DNA of 64,000 nucleotides, taken from contig NZ_CP094242.1 of the NCBI RefSeq assembly GCF_022749515.1, positions 2,046,001 through 2,110,000 of the forward strand. The letters run 5' to 3'. This stretch comes from Morococcus cerebrosus (GTDB lineage Bacteria; Pseudomonadota; Gammaproteobacteria; Burkholderiales; Neisseriaceae). The notes under the pieces are model-generated. The model ran no database searches. It was not told where the DNA came from and saw nothing but the letters and a program-made list of their open reading frames with translations. Each line of letters opens with the position of its first letter. The first letter of the stretch is position 1. This document shows, in pieces, positions 19,112 to 27,075 of this stretch. The translations under genes and the position numbers were made by a program.

Positions 19112-19488
19112 ACCCAATGCAACAGGTTTTCAGACGACCTCCCGATACTTTTTGAGTCGGGCAAGGTCGTCTGAAACCTGTTCTGAACAATTATTCGGGT
19201 TCACCTTGCCATGGAAATGGAAGCGTATAAAAACTCAAACCCGATTAAGCCCTATCTCATTAATTATAAAAATAAAATATTAAATCCACATCTTAAAACT
19301 ATCACCTGAGTTTTCAATCTAACTACCCAATCAACCCGACGCCATCAACAATTATTCTAAAGCAGCCTACCCACACACTCCATACCTGATTTGAGTAACC
19401 AACCGTAATCCGATATACCATTAACCCTTATCAAAATTATCTTTCAGACGACCTCTGCATTGCCGGCTCTATTTAAAGTAAAAATATT
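19112..19488. other. ychF-acyltransferase intergenic region
   Basis: After the ychF terminator the DNA is AT-rich with one further DUS (TTTCAGACGACCTCT, 19442-19456) shortly before the next gene. No gene or clear promoter is recognised. Confidence 0.45.
19123..19180. terminator. ychF terminator (inverted DUS)
   Basis: CAGGTTTTCAGACGACCT and AAGGTCGTCTGAAACCTG arms flank a 22-nt loop, 12 bp after the stop. Confidence 0.75.
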
Positions 19489-21363
19489 ATGAGTAAAGTC
19501 TTATCTTACCGTCCTGACATTGATACATTGCGCGCCATGGCCGTCTTATCCGTCGTAGCTTTCCATATCGAAAAGAACTGGTTGCCGGGCGGTTTTCTCG
19601 GTGTCGATATTTTCTTCGTGATTTCAGGCTTTTTGATTACGATGATTATCCATCGTGAAATGAGTCAGGGAATTTTCTCTTTTAAAACGTTTTATATCCG
19701 CCGCATCAAACGGATTCTGCCTGCATTTTTTGCCGTATTAACAGCAACTCTGATAGGCGGCTTTCTTTTATTCACCAAAGATGATTTCTTTCTTTTGTGG
19801 AAGTCCGCAGTGGCTGCTTTAGGTTTCGCATCCAATCTGTATTTCGCAAAAGGACAAGGCTATTTCGATCCGGCACAGGAAGAAAAGCCTCTGCTCCATA
19901 TCTGGTCTTTATCGGTCGAAGAACAATACTACTTTGTCTTTCCGATATTGCTGCTGCTCGTCGTCCGCAAAAGCTGGCGCGTTCAGTTTGGCTTTCTCAT
20001 CGCGTTATGTGTGTTAAGCCTTGCCGCTTCCTTTATGCCTTCTTCACTGGATAAATATTACCTCCCCCATCTGCGTGCCTGCGAAATGCTGGTCGGGTCG
20101 TTAACCGCCGTATGGATGCAATATCAACAACAGCAGAAACTTTCTATCGGCAAACAATATGCTGCCGCAGGTACTTTATTTTCCGTCTGCATACTGTTTG
20201 TCTGTCTGTTTGCCTACACGGAACAAACCGCTTATTTTCCAGGCCCTGCCGCTTTGATTCCTTGCCTGGCTTCGGCAGCACTGATTTATTTCAATCATTT
20301 CGACCACCCGCTTAAAAAATTTTTCCAATGGAAAATCACCGTTGCCATCGGCTTGATTTCCTATTCACTTTATCTGTGGCATTGGCCTATATTGGCCTTT
20401 ATGCGCTATATCGGTCCGGACAACCTGCCTCCTTATTCAACAGCGGCAGCGATCGTCCTGATGGTGGTACTTTCCTTGATTTCTTATTTCTGCATAGAAA
20501 AACCGTTTAAAAATTGGAAAGGCTCGTTTGTACAATCTGCCTCGTGGATTTATGCCCTCCCCATGCTGATTTTGACCGTAGGCTCTTTTTTCGCGATGAA
20601 GTTGCCGTTTATGGCGCAATATGACCGTATGGGATTGGCACGCTCCTACACTTCCTGTCATAACAATACCGACAAACAATGCCTTTGGGGAGATACGGAA
20701 AAACAGCCGGAATTACTGATTTTGGGCGACTCTCACGCCGACCAATACAAAACATTCTTTGACGCCGTGGGCAAAAAAGAAAAATGGTCTGCCACCATGG
20801 TTTCTGCCGACAGTTGCGCCTATGTAGAAGGCTACTCAGCCCGAGTGTTCAAACAAAATGCCTCCTGTCGTGCCTTTTATCAGTATGCAAAAGAGCATCT
20901 GCCTCGATATTCAAAAGTGCTTTTGGCCATGCGCTGGGGCAACCAAATGCCGGAAAACAGCAATTCTATTTCTTATGATGCTGATTTCTTTCAAAAATTC
21001 GACACCATGCTGCAAACACTATCTTCTGAGAAACAAATTGTTTACCTCATGACGGACAACCAAACCTTGTCTTACAACGCCCTGCGCGCCTATATGCTGT
21101 CTTCCCGTATACCGGGTTACCGCCAAAACCTGCATTCGGACGATGAAGCGACCACGAAAGGCAATCTCCGTATTAGGGAACTGGCAGCCAAATATCCTAA
21201 TGTCCATATCATCGATGCCGCAGCCCTTATCCCGAAAGATTTTAAAATCGACGGATTGCCAGTTTACTCGGATAAAGACCATATCAACCCTTACGGAGGA
21301 ATAGAATTGGCGAAGCGTTTTTCCAAAGAGAATAAACTCCTCGATACGCACCATAGCCATTGA
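19489..21363 (+). CDS. pglI: Membrane O-acetyltransferase with SGNH domain (PglI/OafA-like)
   Basis: Two-part acyltransferase of 624 residues. The N-terminal acyltransferase-3 domain (about 1-350) has roughly ten membrane helices, begins YRPDIDTLRAMAVLSVVAFH and contains FLGVDIFFVISGFLIT and WSLSVEEQYYFVFP. The periplasmic C-terminal SGNH hydrolase-like domain has LILGDSHADQ (nucleophile Ser) and DKDHINPYGG (DxxH). Such enzymes acetylate surface sugars. In meningococcus, PglI acetylates the pilin-linked glycan and, as I recall, its gene lies next to tyrS, as here. The symbol rests on that similarity; peptidoglycan or lipooligosaccharide could be the real substrate. The 3' end is followed by a hairpin that merges with the tyrS promoter region. 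Confidence 0.7.
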   Translation: MSKVLSYRPDIDTLRAMAVLSVVAFHIEKNWLPGGFLGVDIFFVISGFLITMIIHREMSQGIFSFKTFYIRRIKRILPAFFAVLTATLIGGFLLFTKDDFFLLWKSAVAALGFASNLYFAKGQGYFDPAQEEKPLLHIWSLSVEEQYYFVFPILLLLVVRKSWRVQFGFLIALCVLSLAASFMPSSLDKYYLPHLRACEMLVGSLTAVWMQYQQQQKLSIGKQYAAAGTLFSVCILFVCLFAYTEQTAYFPGPAALIPCLASAALIYFNHFDHPLKKFFQWKITVAIGLISYSLYLWHWPILAFMRYIGPDNLPPYSTAAAIVLMVVLSLISYFCIEKPFKNWKGSFVQSASWIYALPMLILTVGSFFAMKLPFMAQYDRMGLARSYTSCHNNTDKQCLWGDTEKQPELLILGDSHADQYKTFFDAVGKKEKWSATMVSADSCAYVEGYSARVFKQNASCRAFYQYAKEHLPRYSKVLLAMRWGNQMPENSNSISYDADFFQKFDTMLQTLSSEKQIVYLMTDNQTLSYNALRAYMLSSRIPGYRQNLHSDDEATTKGNLRIRELAAKYPNVHIIDAAALIPKDFKIDGLPVYSDKDHINPYGGIELAKRFSKENKLLDTHHSH

Positions 21364-21376
21364 TCCGATTAAATTT

Positions 21377-21412
21377 GTTACAATTAGCGGTTTGCAAAAC
21401 CGCTAATTTTTT
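21377..21412 (+). promoter_or_regulatory. Hairpin with T-run, and possible -10 box, before tyrS
   Basis: AATTAGCGGTTT, 3-nt loop, AAACCGCTAATT followed by Ts (21382-21412), ending about 12 nt before the tyrS ATG. It reads as a terminator of the preceding gene. TACAAT just upstream (about 21379) resembles a -10 box, so the hairpin could alternatively lie at the 5' end of tyrS mRNA. Confidence 0.55.
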
Positions 21413-21423
21413 GAAAGATACCG

Positions 21424-22719
21424 ATGAGCGTCATCCAAGACCTACAATCGCGCGGCCTTATCGCGCAAACTACCGACATCGAAGCCTTAGACGCTTTGTT
21501 AAACGAACAAAAAATCTCCCTCTACTGCGGTTTCGACCCGACCGCCGACAGCCTGCATATCGGCCATTTGCTGCCCGTATTGGCATTGCGCCGTTTCCAA
21601 CAGGCAGGACATACGCCGATTGCTTTGGTGGGCGGCGCGACCGGTATGATCGGCGACCCCAGCTTCAAAGCGGTGGAGCGCAGCTTGAATTCCGCCGAAA
21701 CCGTTGCAGGCTGGGTAGAAAGCATCCGCAACCAACTGAAACCGTTTTTGAGCTTTGAAGGCGAAAACGCCGCCATTATGGCGAACAATGCCGACTGGTT
21801 CGGCAGCATGAACTGCCTCGACTTCCTGCGCGACATCGGCAAACATTTTTCCGTCAACGCCATGCTGAACAAGGAATCCGTCAAACAGCGTATCGAGCGC
21901 GACGATGTGGGCATTTCCTTCACCGAGTTCGCCTACTCCCTGCTGCAAGGCTACGACTTTGCCGAATTGAACAAGCGTCATGGCGCGGTTTTGGAAATCG
22001 GCGGCTCCGACCAATGGGGCAACATCACCGCCGGTATCGACTTGACACGTCGTCTGAATCAAAAACAAGTATTCGGTCTGACCCTGCCGCTGGTCACCAA
22101 ATCCGACGGCACCAAATTCGGCAAAACCGAAGGCGGCGCGGTATGGCTGAACGCGAAGAAAACCTCGCCGTATCAGTTCTACCAGTTCTGGCTGAAAGTT
22201 GCCGATGCCGATGTATATAAATTCCTGAAATACTTCACCTTCCTGTCCATCGAAGAAATCGACGCCATCGAAGCGAAAGACAAAGCCAGTGGCACCAAAC
22301 CCGAAGCGCAACGCATCCTCGCCGAAGAAATGACCCACCTGATTCACGGCGAAGCCGCCCTGCAAGCCGCGCAGCGCATTTCTGAAAGCCTGTTTGCCGA
22401 AGACCAAAGCAGCCTGACTGAAAGCGACTTCGAGCAGCTTGCCCTCGACGGTCTGCCCGCATTTGAAGTTTCAGACGACCTCAACGTCGTTGAAGCCTTA
22501 GTCAAAACCGGCTTGGCATCTTCCAACAAAGAAGCGCGCGGTTTTGTGAACAGCAAAGCGGTATTGCTCAACGGACAAGCCGCCGAACTGAACAATCCGA
22601 ACCACGCTACCGAACGCCCCGACGATGCCTATCTGCTGACCGATGCGCACAAACGCTTCGGCAAATACACCATCGTACGGCGCGGCAAACGCAACCACGC
22701 GCTCTTGGTTTGGAAATAA
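21424..22719 (+). CDS. tyrS: Tyrosyl-tRNA synthetase
   Basis: Class I aminoacyl-tRNA synthetase charging tRNA-Tyr. The 431-residue protein has the HIGH-type motif [15 protein letters not shown] (about 47), the tyrosine-binding region, and the KMSKS-type loop as [12 protein letters not shown] (about 236). It ends in an S4-like RNA-binding domain (from about 355, [20 protein letters not shown]). It belongs to the bacterial TyrRS group with KFGKT rather than KMSKS. GAAAG precedes the ATG. A DUS lies in the coding region (about 22470) and an inverted pair follows the stop. Confidence 0.98.
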   Translation: MSVIQDLQSRGLIAQTTDIEALDALLNEQKISLYCGFDPTADSLHIGHLLPVLALRRFQQAGHTPIALVGGATGMIGDPSFKAVERSLNSAETVAGWVESIRNQLKPFLSFEGENAAIMANNADWFGSMNCLDFLRDIGKHFSVNAMLNKESVKQRIERDDVGISFTEFAYSLLQGYDFAELNKRHGAVLEIGGSDQWGNITAGIDLTRRLNQKQVFGLTLPLVTKSDGTKFGKTEGGAVWLNAKKTSPYQFYQFWLKVADADVYKFLKYFTFLSIEEIDAIEAKDKASGTKPEAQRILAEEMTHLIHGEAALQAAQRISESLFAEDQSSLTESDFEQLALDGLPAFEVSDDLNVVEALVKTGLASSNKEARGFVNSKAVLLNGQAAELNNPNHATERPDDAYLLTDAHKRFGKYTIVRRGKRNHALLVWK

Positions 22720-22731
22720 ACCTTAAATGAC

Positions 22732-22766
22732 AAAGGTCGTCTGAAAACACTTTTCAGACGACCTTT
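22732..22766. terminator. Bidirectional terminator (inverted DUS)
   Basis: AAAGGTCGTCTGAAAA and TTTTCAGACGACCTTT with a 3-nt loop, between the convergent tyrS and phosphotransferase-like genes. Confidence 0.85.
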
Positions 22767-22786
22767 CCCATATTTCACCAAATAAC

Positions 22787-24208
22787 TCAATCCTTCACTT
22801 TAAAATGTAACCAGGCAACCTGCTCCTGTTCCAAATATTTGATTGTTTCACCAATATTCTTTACAGGAGGCGGATGGTCACCGACAACAATGACTTCTAC
22901 CCCCTTCATCTCCGGGCGTTTGACCAATTCTGCCAAGCCGTCGAAAAATTGAGTATGCAAACTGAAATTACGGCATAAATCTGTATCGGTAGGCAGGCCA
23001 TATTGCTCACACTGCAAACGATGGTCAAACAAATCCGATTCAGGATAATCCGCATGGCTGGTCAGCGTCATCCAATAGAATAACCCTTTGTTATATTTTC
23101 CAAAGAATGATGAAACCTCATCAAACAACACACTGTCGCATACCCCGCCAAATGCCGAGCAAGTCTTTTTACCGATCATATTTTCGGCTGTTTTTACCTC
23201 CTCAAAACCTGCTTTCGGATACCAACTGAAGCGATCATAAAGCGCGCTGCTCGCCCCATGCAGGGCAAAGGTCCGATAGCCTTCTTTCTTCATAAGATTG
23301 GGCAGGCATTGGGCAAACTTCTCATCCGGAGCGCGGCGCAACCCAAAACCATGTACCCTGCTGTAAGAACAAAGCTCCCGCATCTCACCCTCCACAGTCG
23401 CTCCGATAAAATTAAAACTGCCGCCTTCCCAAACCGAAAAACGATCTTTTTGCTCCGATAACTTAGCAAGTACCGCATCCTGCAAAGCCTGCTTGTCGGG
23501 CTGTCCCCAAGATTCTGCAACTATCATAAGAATCTTGTCCGATTGTGGCTTCAGCAAATGCGATGCCGCCCTTTGCTGATTTTTCAAAGGCATAAATACA
23601 GGACTATGTAACCCCTGTCTGATAAATTCAGCATTCTGGCTGCTCGAATAAAGCAGATACTGACTTTTCGCATAATAAAAATTATTCGCCCCGAAAAGAT
23701 TAAACTGCGCCGAACGCTCGTAATACTGCAAATGCCCGGTAAAATAAGCCGCAATCAAAAGCGGAGCAACCAATACCGAAACATGGAAAAAATCAGTTTT
23801 ATCAGCCGTTTTGGACAAGATCAAAGGCATCAGCAAAAAATACAACAGCAAACTGCCCGTCAATACCTGATAAAGCAAAGGTGCCTTCATAATAAAGGGC
23901 GCAAGGTATATAGCCCCCAGCAAATCCATAAACGGGAACTGCTGCATCACCAGCATCAACACATCAAACAGCAGCGCAACCCAAAAAAGCAGCACCCCCG
24001 CCCATTTGGCGGGTTTCCACCCGAGCGCAAACAAAACCGCCGCTGCAATATAATCCATATTGATAATCGGACGCGCCGTTCCTGTAAGTCCTGCCAAAAT
24101 CCAAAAAAGCAGATTCGGCAATACAACGAGCAATAGCGCATAAGCAAAATACTTCAGACGCAGCGACGGCAATCTAATTTGCTTTGATAAGAGAGAAGAA
24201 GGCTCCAT
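22787..24208 (-). CDS. Inner-membrane sulfatase/phosphoethanolamine-transferase-like protein
   Basis: 473-residue membrane enzyme of the alkaline phosphatase superfamily. There are five or so N-terminal membrane helices (about 15-165), then a periplasmic domain with [10 protein letters not shown] (metal-binding Glu), a candidate Thr nucleophile in [11 protein letters not shown], and IVVGDHPPP (metal-binding Asp-His). EptA, LtaS and OpgB relatives transfer phosphoethanolamine or phosphoglycerol to surface glycans; the sequence does not fix the donor or acceptor. The start is the ATG with AGGGG 8 nt upstream. A longer frame begins 19 codons earlier but runs toward the Correia element, which sits only 62 bp upstream and may carry the promoter. 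Confidence 0.75.
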
Positions 24209-24269
24209 CAGCAAACCCCTAGAAAAATCAATAATGATGAAAAAACGAAGCAAACGCCATGCCAAACAA

Positions 24270-24426
24270 TATAGTGGATTAAATTTAAATCAGGACAAGG
24301 CGACGAAGCCGCAGACAGTACAGATAGTACGGAACCGATTCACTTGGTGCTTCAGCACCTTAGAGAATCGTTCTCTTTGAGCTAAGGCGAGGCAACGCCG
24401 TACCGGTTTAAAGTTAATCCACTATA
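24270..24426. repeat. Correia element, long form (157 bp)
   Basis: TATAGTGGATTAA to TTAATCCACTATA. Same length as the copy at 4020-4176 but in the opposite orientation, including the internal CACTTGGTGCTTCAGCACC segment. Confidence 0.95.
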
Positions 24427-24458
24427 AAACAGGGAACAAGAAGCATCCTCGACCATGT

Positions 24459-24494
24459 AAAAGGTCGTCTGAAAACACTTTCAGACGACCTTTT
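24459..24494. terminator. Inverted DUS hairpin
   Basis: AAAAGGTCGTCTGAAA and TTTCAGACGACCTTTT with a 4-nt loop, in the gap between the Correia element and the minor pilin gene. Confidence 0.7.
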
Positions 24495-24566
24495 AGCAGA
24501 TTAGCTTTTCAAACCCCACATTGCGGATATTCAAATTTTGTTGGGCAGCATCTGCGTGCCTCAACT

Positions 24567-24650
24567 GTAGTGTGGGCTTTGCCCACGAATCATGCCGAAA
24601 TTTTAGACGACCTTTTCTCTGATATCATCCGTGGGCAAAGCCCACGCTAC
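24567..24650. repeat. MITE-like inverted repeat element (GTAGYGTGGGC arms)
   Basis: GTAGTGTGGGCTTTGCCCACG on the left and CGTGGGCAAAGCCCACGCTAC on the right, flanking a roughly 40-bp unrelated interior. The same arms with different interiors occur near 17.6, 17.8, 26.6, 26.9 and 36.3 kb. It lies just downstream of the second pilin gene. Confidence 0.7.
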
Positions 24651-24746
24651 GCCGCTTTGTCGCCAGAGGCACGCACCCATGCAACGCAGCAGCCGTATAG
24701 GTGCAGCCACACACGCTATTGGCAGAAATACGACCCGCGGCTTGTT

Positions 24747-25226
24747 CTAAGGCGTTTTTTTCGTTCCAGTCTTACAAGAAACAGGAAGGAAATATTCGTC
24801 CATTGTGCCGCTGCAAGACCATACGGTATTACCCACAGCATTTTGACCCGGCTTCAGCTTAGAAAAACTTGGAATCAGGTAAATTTCTTTTCCCTTGATC
24901 GGTACTGCTGCCTTCTGCCCAATACCCGCGACAATCGTACCATCTCCTTCAATACGGACAATATTCACATAATTTCCCGCATCCTTTTTTTGAGGGACGG
25001 TTACCGTAATCGGCAAACTTCCCTTATCGGCAAAAGCCTCCTCAACTTCCGTCTTCATACTGGCAGCCAGCATAATACCCTCGCCAACTTGGGCGCGGGC
25101 AACATAATTTTGATACGCAGGAAGAGCAACCATCGCAAGAATTCCAATGATTCCAATAACTATCATGAGTTCTATTAATGTAAAACCTGCTTGTCGGATA
25201 GATAACTTATTATTATGTGGGCTCAT
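24747..25226 (-). CDS. Type IV pilin-like protein, second in tandem
   Basis: 159-residue prepilin. A 14-residue basic leader ending RQAG precedes the cleavage/methylation site G^[20 protein letters not shown], with Glu5 present. The N-terminal helix through AYQNYVARAQVGE is close to the upstream PilE, and the globular part diverges. There is a C-terminal Cys pair (SCSGT ... VSCKTG) that would form the D-region loop. The leader is twice as long as that of PilE (7 residues). It lies 95 bp downstream of pilE on the same strand, separated by a 12-bp hairpin, so it is likely expressed at a lower level. It could be a second major pilin, a minor pilin, or a PilE variant. Confidence 0.9.
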   Translation of the reverse strand: MSPHNNKLSIRQAGFTLIELMIVIGIIGILAMVALPAYQNYVARAQVGEGIMLAASMKTEVEEAFADKGSLPITVTVPQKKDAGNYVNIVRIEGDGTIVAGIGQKAAVPIKGKEIYLIPSFSKLKPGQNAVGNTVWSCSGTMDEYFLPVSCKTGTKKTP

Positions 25227-25266
25227 CGGTTTTCCCGTGATATAAATTTATTCTTTATAAATATGA

Positions 25267-25292
25267 GACAAGACGGATAAATCCGTCTTGTC
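25267..25292 (-). terminator. Hairpin between the two pilin genes
   Basis: A perfect inverted repeat GACAAGACGGAT-AA-ATCCGTCTTGTC. The strong T-run is on the plus-strand side; on the pilin strand the T-run is weak, so it may act as an attenuator or RNA-stabilising 3' end of pilE rather than a full terminator. Confidence 0.6.
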
Positions 25293-25321
25293 TTTTTTAA
25301 GCTTTCAATTTACCTGTCGAA

Positions 25322-25810
25322 TTAATTGTTACCTGTTGCAGGTGTTGCAACATCAGGGCGGCAGGCAGCAGGACGGTATTTGGTATCGATAGTACCACCG
25401 CAAGTCCACGTGAAAGAACCAGGATTTTTAGCAGCAGAAGCAGCTGCTGCAGAAGTTGCCGGAGTTAAAGTCAACGTTTTGCTCGTCAAAGCAGAGTTAA
25501 CATTTTTGGCTTTCATGGTAGCAGTAATAACACCGTTTCCACCAATGGCAACAGAGTCTACATATTTACCGGTAATCTTAGAGGAAGCAGCTACGCCGGC
25601 AGCTTCATTAGACGTAGGATAAGCACCTTTATCGGCAAAGTATTCGATTACGGCAGCTTTTTGACCTTCAGCCAAAGAGAATGCTTCAGAAACTTGGGCA
25701 CGGGCGGTGTAGTCTTGGTAAGCAGGCAGAGCGATAACTGCCAGAATACCGATAATTGCGATTACGATCATCAATTCGATCAGGGTGAAACCTTTTTGGA
25801 TTGCTTTCAT
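25322..25810 (-). CDS. pilE: Type IV major pilin PilE
   Basis: 162-residue prepilin. The 7-residue leader MKAIQKG precedes the prepilin peptidase site, then [32 protein letters not shown] split by the kink Pro22. The globular domain carries a Cys pair (TWTCGGT ... AACRPD). Leader and N-terminal helix match Neisseria PilE. The variable part resembles the invariant, class II-like pilins of commensals rather than gonococcal antigenically variable pilin, and no silent pilS cassettes are seen nearby. GGAG lies about 9 nt upstream of the ATG. A sigma-54-type promoter about 170 bp upstream and structured upstream DNA suggest control by an NtrC-family activator such as the one at 60.6 kb. Confidence 0.95.
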   Translation of the reverse strand: MKAIQKGFTLIELMIVIAIIGILAVIALPAYQDYTARAQVSEAFSLAEGQKAAVIEYFADKGAYPTSNEAAGVAASSKITGKYVDSVAIGGNGVITATMKAKNVNSALTSKTLTLTPATSAAAASAAKNPGSFTWTCGGTIDTKYRPAACRPDVATPATGNN

Positions 25811-25981
25811 TTAATAAACTCCAGTTTAAAAAGTGTTGTGAATAAAAAAATGTTTGTTGTTAAAAAATCCGTAATGTGTTTGGCTCTGCTTGTTTATGAG
25901 TAAAACCATCAAGTAGAAGGAATATACAGCTTCCCGGTTCGGGCTTCGTTGCTTCGTTTCCCTTGCCGGACGTAATGTATC

Positions 25982-25998
25982 AAGCAGGGGATGTGCCA
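25982..25998 (-). promoter_or_regulatory. Sigma-54-type (-24/-12) promoter of pilE
   Basis: On the minus strand TTGGCACATCCCCTGCTT has the GG and GC dinucleotides separated by exactly 10 nt, matching TGGCAC-N5-TTGC in 9 of the main positions (CTGC instead of TTGC). Predicted transcription would begin near 25972, leaving a leader of about 160 nt before the pilE ATG. Confidence 0.7.
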
Positions 25999-26104
25999 AG
26001 TCTGGATTTTTTTGGATTTTTTGTGAAAATATTTTGTAATTTTATGTTTTTAATAGGTTTAAATTTGTTTTGAAGGATTTTTCGGGCAGATTTTGGCTTT
26101 TTTA

Positions 26105-26194
26105 TGACGTGGGATTTTTTGGGGGGATATGACGTGTTTTGTCATTTTTGAGAAGAAAAGGGAAACGTTTTATGTCATATGACGCATTTCGTCA
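26105..26194 (-). promoter_or_regulatory. Candidate activator sites: TGAC-N7-GTCA palindromes
   Basis: Two palindromes, TGACGTGTTTTGTCA (26130-26144) and TGACGCATTTCGTCA (26180-26194), share half-sites and spacer length and start exactly 50 bp apart. GTCATATGAC (26174-26183) overlaps the second, and a lone TGACGT lies at 26105. They sit about 107-212 bp upstream of the -24/-12 promoter, the usual range for enhancer-binding proteins. Confidence 0.55.
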
Positions 26195-26230
26195 CTTTCA
26201 TACCTATTTTAATAATATTGAAATGGATTT

Positions 26231-26352
26231 GATAAGCGGTATCGTTTTTAGATAAGCGGTATTTTGAAGTTTTTTATATTTTTAATATGATGATTTTATG
26301 TTATTTTTTTATACAAATTTGATAGGCGGATTTTAATTCGGATAAACGGTAA
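26231..26352. repeat. Phased direct repeats GATAAGCGGTAT (four copies)
   Basis: GATAAGCGGTAT at 26231 and 26251, GATAGGCGGATT at 26321 and GATAAACGGTAA at 26341. They form two pairs, each with 20-bp spacing, 90 bp apart, in very AT-rich DNA upstream of pilE. The spacing is near two helical turns, which suggests binding of a protein on one face. Confidence 0.6.
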
Positions 26353-26409
26353 TTTTCAAAATCGAATTATAGATATTTAGTTTATTTTTGAACGTTTGAT
26401 TTGACTAAA

Positions 26410-27060
26410 AACGTCGTCTGAAAATATGGCGGGTTTCGCCGGTAAAACATAAACGCCCTGTCGAGACCAATATTTCTGCAAACCGCATCCGTGGGCAAAG
26501 CCCATACTGCGGTAATCGCTGAATATTTCTGAAAATCAAAGGTCTGGATTCCCGCCTGCGCGGGAATGACGGCGCGGCTGGCAGGGATGTGGGAACTGTT
26601 TTTTTCAGACGACTTGCGGGTATCTGCAATCGGCATCCGTAGCGTGGGCTTTGCCCGCGAGAATATATAAAGACCCGCCGCAACTGATATTTCTGCAAAC
26701 CATATTCGTGGGCAAAGCCCACGCTACGTCCATCGTTGAATATTTCTGAAAGCCGTAGGTCTGGATTCCCGCCTGCGCGGGAATGACGGCGCGGCTGGCA
26801 AGAGATATGAGAGGAATTTTTCAGACGACTTTATAGATTTCCGCAAGCAACTGCCGTAGCGTGGGCTTTGCCCGCGAAAATATATAAGAGACCCGCCGCA
26901 ACTGATATTTCTGCAAACCATATCTGTGGGTAAAGTCCATACTGCGGTAATCGTTGAATATTTCTGAAAGCCGTAGGTCTGGATTCCCGCCTGCGCGGGA
27001 ATGACGGTGTAGCAGGCAGGAATGTGGGGACTGTTTTCATAGGTAAAAATAGTGGGATTG
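26410..27060. repeat. Three-copy array of a 217-bp composite repeat
   Basis: The dRS3 cores ATTCCCGCCTGCGCGGGAAT at 26548, 26765 and 26983 are spaced 217 and 218 bp apart. Each is preceded by ATATTTCTGAAA and a GTGGGCAAAGCCCACGCTAC-type arm, and followed by a variable stretch with CAGACGACTT and a GTAGCGTGGGC arm (26639, 26856). The third unit is partly degenerate. Confidence 0.8.
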
Positions 27061-27075
27061 GATTTTCAGATGACC

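Larger units (their letters stand above)
25811..27075. other. 1.26-kb gene-free region upstream of pilE
   Basis: From pilE outward: leader, -24/-12 promoter, an AT-rich tract (26000-26400) with the palindromes and phased repeats, then from about 26410 to 27060 a three-fold array of a roughly 217-bp unit containing dRS3, GTAGCGTGGGC arms and DUS-like motifs. No convincing reading frame is present, and no silent pilin cassette is seen. Confidence 0.7.

Noticed and set aside
25811..26400. Silent pilin cassettes upstream of pilE
   Set aside because: No sequence resembling the pilin globular domain is present; the region is AT-rich non-coding DNA.
26410..27060. Possible CRISPR array because of three regular repeats
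   Set aside because: The units are 217 bp and made of dRS3, DUS and inverted arms with no short repeat-spacer pattern and no cas genes.
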